A stretch of DNA of 64,000 nucleotides from Methanocorpusculum sp. (GTDB lineage Archaea; Halobacteriota; Methanomicrobia; Methanomicrobiales; Methanocorpusculaceae): positions 33,945 to 97,944 of the forward strand of contig JAFOFB010000008.1 of NCBI GenBank assembly GCA_017387505.1, written 5' to 3'. Shown one piece after another: positions 61,769 to 64,000 of the stretch. The notes under the pieces were generated by a model. That model was not told where the DNA came from, did not search any database, and was given only the letters and a program-made list of their open reading frames with translations. Position numbers and translations under genes: made by a program. The stretch's first letter is position 1; the number at the start of each line of letters is the position of its first letter.

Positions 61769-62443
61769 ATGACCCAGGAAGAAATCGATAGTGGAAACTC
61801 TCTCGTATCGTTTACAATCACCCTCCCTCAAAAGTTCGCTGATGAAATCACACAGCGTGCCAAATACAAGGCACTCAAAGCTGAAGAGATGCTCCAAATG
61901 GAAATCATCAGCTACATTGAGAGAAAAGAACGGATTCTCAATGATATCAGCAGACGCGAGGAGAAAAGAACTAAGCAAAGCACTGAAGAACATATAGCCC
62001 TGATGTCCAGACAAATGGAAGAGAACATTAACAACGTATTAAGAGAACGTGAACGTGCTGAACACAAGTTATATGATTTCAGAAACTCAGTCAAAGTCAC
62101 AGAAGAACAAAAGAAAACACATCTGTGCAGACAAAAAGAAATCGAAGAAGAGTTAAAAAATCTGCTCGACGAAATCGTAGAATCACCATATGACAAGACT
62201 CTCGTGGACAAAGTCCAGACTTTGACCGAGGAGTTACATACTGTGAAATGTTTCTACTCAAACATCTCATCCCAGTATGAGGATGCACTCGGCTGCTTCC
62301 TTGAACAGAAATCCAAACTCACGGAGCTCGATGCCGACTATCATCATCTCAAGGGAAAATATGAGTTCAATCTGAAAAGAGCACTCAGACTGAATGAAAA
62401 GAAGTCCGCAGAGGAAAAAGAGCAGGAGGTTGAGATGAAGTAA
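61769..62443 (+). CDS. Coiled-coil protein with RHH-like N-terminus
   Basis: The 224-residue protein begins with a segment VSFTITLPQKFADEITQRAK that has the strand-helix pattern of a ribbon-helix-helix DNA-binding domain. A long charged coiled coil (about 45-215) follows. It lies 68 bp after the HsdM-like gene with no obvious promoter between, so it is probably the third gene of that operon. I know no family match. Confidence 0.65.
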   Translation: MTQEEIDSGNSLVSFTITLPQKFADEITQRAKYKALKAEEMLQMEIISYIERKERILNDISRREEKRTKQSTEEHIALMSRQMEENINNVLRERERAEHKLYDFRNSVKVTEEQKKTHLCRQKEIEEELKNLLDEIVESPYDKTLVDKVQTLTEELHTVKCFYSNISSQYEDALGCFLEQKSKLTELDADYHHLKGKYEFNLKRALRLNEKKSAEEKEQEVEMK

Positions 62444-62574
62444 CGGATATATTCTGCGTCAATGAAAGACTGGCAGGAGTCTTCTTCGGTGAATTCATTT
62501 TAACTTCTCAAGGTTTACCTCTGTACACACTTAGTACCGCATAACAGATTACTCAAGTAATCCGTGTCCTTTAT

Positions 62575-62608
62575 CGCCCGCCTGCAATCCGGGCGAATCT
62601 ATTTTTTT
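62575..62608 (+). terminator. Possible terminator of the HsdS/HsdM-like operon
   Basis: CGCCCG (62575-62580) and CGGGCG (62590-62595) form a 6-bp stem with a 9-base loop, followed after six bases by seven T. A second palindrome, GATTACTCAAGTAATC, lies just upstream at 62547-62562. Confidence 0.5.
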
Positions 62609-62684
62609 CGGAATTAAATCAATGTCCGGCATCATTTTTGAACAACAGAAAAAGCAGCCAAGACAAAACACGGAAAAGACCAAA

Positions 62685-62970
62685 AGAAAAGGAAGTGAGC
62701 CGGCCTAAATGAACAGGTGACCAAACCTATTCAGCCGGCAATTCTCCTGTTAGACTTAACAGGAAATAATTAGTCTTCTGAGGATATAATTATTTGCCTG
62801 TATGCCCCAAAGGGGACAAAACAATGAGGGTTTGACCCCTCACCGTTTTCTTGTTAATATCCAATACCATGCCCGTATCTCATAAGATAGCATGATTAGG
62901 ATACCAACGTCACCTAAGTCCAACAGGAGTATCACCTCCTTTTTCTTTAGTCCGGCTGGTCTTACCGGCA
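62685..62970 (-). ncRNA. Structured peptide-encoding RNA element, copy C
   Basis: AAAAGGAGGUGA of the ribosome binding site (in 62931-62946) pairs over twelve positions with UCACUUCCUUUU (from 62687-62698), one G-U. The start region 62915-62929 pairs over 15 positions with 62744-62758, again one G-U that works only on the minus strand. The hairpin after the ORF (62820-62847, loop GUCAAA) has two G-U pairs. A CCCCTTTGGGG hairpin and a CAGGCAAATAATTA/TAATTATTTCCTG stem follow. The promoter is copy C. Confidence 0.78.
62840..62935 (-). CDS. Small hydrophobic peptide (about 31 aa), copy C
   Basis: From the GTG within GGAGGTGATA the frame reads MILLLDLGDVGILIML then SYEIRAWYWILTRKR. CTG or TTG a few codons in are alternative starts; no ATG is well placed. 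It shares LSYEIRAWYxIL(S/T)(K/R)K with copy B and the E-I-R-x-W-Y core with D. A stable hairpin starts at the stop codon. Confidence 0.62.
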   Translation of the reverse strand: MILLLDLGDVGILIMLSYEIRAWYWILTRKR

Positions 62971-62991
62971 TCTTATGATTCAATTTAGATG

Positions 62992-63117
62992 TATATAAAC
63001 CCCTGACCGCGCGGTGCGAAAGTGCCCCTGATTTTCAAAAATGCAAAAAATCGGAGACCGTACAAAAGAATAATCAACAAACAAACCCTGCAAAATGCTC
63101 AAACGCACTTTCGCGAA
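62992..63117 (-). promoter_or_regulatory. Promoter with paired inverted GCACTTTCG sites (copy C)
   Basis: On the minus strand, distal CGAAAGTGC (63105-63113) and proximal GCACTTTCG (63017-63025) have centres 88 bp apart, and TATATAAA is at 62992-62999. Flanks GAGCATTTTGCAGGGTTTG and ACCGCGCGGTCAGGGGTTTA match copies A and B. It drives element C. Confidence 0.8.
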
Positions 63118-63738
63118 TCTTACGATTCGCTCATGGCTTAGTCGCTAACGCTCCCTCGCCTTTCGCCAGTCCTTCGGACTTGCTCATGCCTTGAGTCCCT
63201 TCGGGCCTCTCGCCGGTCGCACGCCATTCTGTCGTGCTCATGGCTTAGTCACTACGTTCCCTCGCCTTTCGCCAGTCCTTCGGTCCTGCTCCCGGCCTAA
63301 GTCACCCCACAAACCCATGCTAACACATCCCTCAATATCTTTATTACCTCACAAACCAATCTATCTATCAGCAACACCGTACAGAAAGAGCACTGAAACA
63401 CCACCCGTGACTCGCGATTCCAGGATTAAATCGGCATGGTTCACTCCCTCTGCCGGGCGGGGACTGTATCAGCCTCCCTTCTGAACGGTAATCAACAGGA
63501 AACCTCTGCGAGTGGGCCTGCTGATGACAAAGGGATGCCGAAAGCTTACAACAGCTGCAAGGCAGCAGAAAAATCTGCAAAAACGTAATGGCGAAACCAG
63601 GCAAACAAACGAGCCTCAGCTCTCAAAAAAATGTCTGTCTCAAAATCTGCATTAGCGGACGCGATTTAAAGAACAGACATAACACGTTTGCCGTTCGTCC
63701 TCAAAAAGCTATGCTCTGCAGCATAGGAGGAAACCGAA
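63118..63738. repeat. Dispersed-repeat region without convincing gene
   Basis: 63120-63300 is nearly all accessory-region motifs, with GCTCATGGCTTAGTC three times and TTCGCCAGTCCTTCGG twice. The remainder up to 63738 holds frames with no ribosome binding site or recognisable product. Confidence 0.6.
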
Positions 63739-63990
63739 ATGAATGCAACAGAAATCAAAACCGTCGCAAACCCAAAAGAGCGGCACCACAAAACCTACTG
63801 GAACCAAATCCCGGAACTCATCGACCGTGAAACCTTACAGTTCCTGCTCGACACATACTTAACCATCCAAAACATCGCAGACAGACTCGGCTGCTCGCGC
63901 TCCAACGTAGTCTCAGCCATGAAATCACACGGACTTGAAAGAAGAAAACTCATAATCCCGGAAAGCATGAAGAAAAAACTCCGCGTATAG
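63739..63990 (+). CDS. Helix-turn-helix protein
   Basis: ATG 63739 follows AGGAGGAAACCGA. The 83-residue protein contains a helix-turn-helix, YLTIQNIADRLGCSRSNVVS then AMKSHGLERRK. That pattern is seen in small DNA-binding proteins and homing-endonuclease or resolvase HTH segments. It is probably a regulator of nearby accessory genes; the target is unknown. Confidence 0.65.
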   Translation: MNATEIKTVANPKERHHKTYWNQIPELIDRETLQFLLDTYLTIQNIADRLGCSRSNVVSAMKSHGLERRKLIIPESMKKKLRV

Positions 63991-64000
63991 GGCTTAAACA

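Noticed and set aside
63191..63484. Plus-strand 97-aa frame as a gene
   Set aside because: It consists of dispersed repeat sequence and has no ribosome binding site.

Overview
The window reads as a piece of a methanogenic archaeal chromosome. The archaeal signs are Spt4/Rpo7 RNA polymerase subunits, aIF2-gamma, aIF1, aIF5A, L15e, L37Ae, RNase P proteins, proteasome alpha, AglB, CDP-archaeol synthase, an intron-bearing tRNA-Tyr, TATA-box promoters and GGAGGTGAT-type ribosome binding sites. An MsvR-like V4R regulator, UPF0058, DUF2115 and DUF2098 proteins and a minimal SufBC pair point to Methanomicrobiales. Methanocorpusculum is my best guess from general resemblance; I could not run a search.

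Core regions. 1-3.1 kb: a transcription/translation operon (dephospho-CoA kinase, Spt4, Rpo7, PIN protein, aIF2-gamma). 3.2-12.2 kb: N-glycosylation and hexosamine supply (AglB, a GT2 enzyme, GlmS, two GlmU-like nucleotidyltransferases, and a GlmM lacking an internal segment). 12.2-15.2 kb: SufBC with a cyclase-family hydrolase and a Cys-rich protein. 15.3-18.7 kb: an exonuclease/helicase pair resembling bacterial MrfB/MrfA. 18.7-26 kb: MsvR-like regulator, RNase Z, small conserved proteins, three tRNAs and two META-repeat lipoproteins. 25.6-33.2 kb: prefoldin, Pcc1, Brix, RpoP, L37Ae, SBDS, PsmA, RNase P proteins, L15e and AlaRS. 37-49 kb: DNA ligase, NhaC, acyl-CoA synthetase, PyrE, CarS, aIF1, NAD kinase, IMPase, aIF5A and agmatinase.

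Accessory regions. 33.3-37 kb and 49-64 kb are full of dispersed repeats and defence-like genes: a DpnI/DpnD cassette between inverted repeats, three GxxExxY proteins, a GmrSD-like DUF262/DUF1524 protein, a helicase fragment, and a three-gene set of HsdS-like, degenerate HsdM-like and RHH/coiled-coil proteins.

The main discovery candidate is a family of three ~290-nt minus-strand elements (about 34.29-34.59, 50.76-51.04 and 62.69-62.97 kb). Each encodes a ~30-residue hydrophobic peptide ending in a common E-I-R-x-W-Y-x-x-L-(S/T)-(K/R)-K tail. In each, the Shine-Dalgarno sequence and the start region can pair with distal 3' arms. The arm sequences differ between copies while pairing is kept, and G-U pairs favour the minus strand. 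A stable hairpin with a GUCA-type loop directly follows each peptide stop codon. This layout recalls type I toxin mRNAs. Two of the three elements share with the exonuclease/helicase operon a promoter in which two inverted GCACTTTCG sites lie exactly 88 bp apart, about 25 bp from the TATA box. That suggests one regulator, possibly of a DNA-damage response, controls both repair and the peptide elements.
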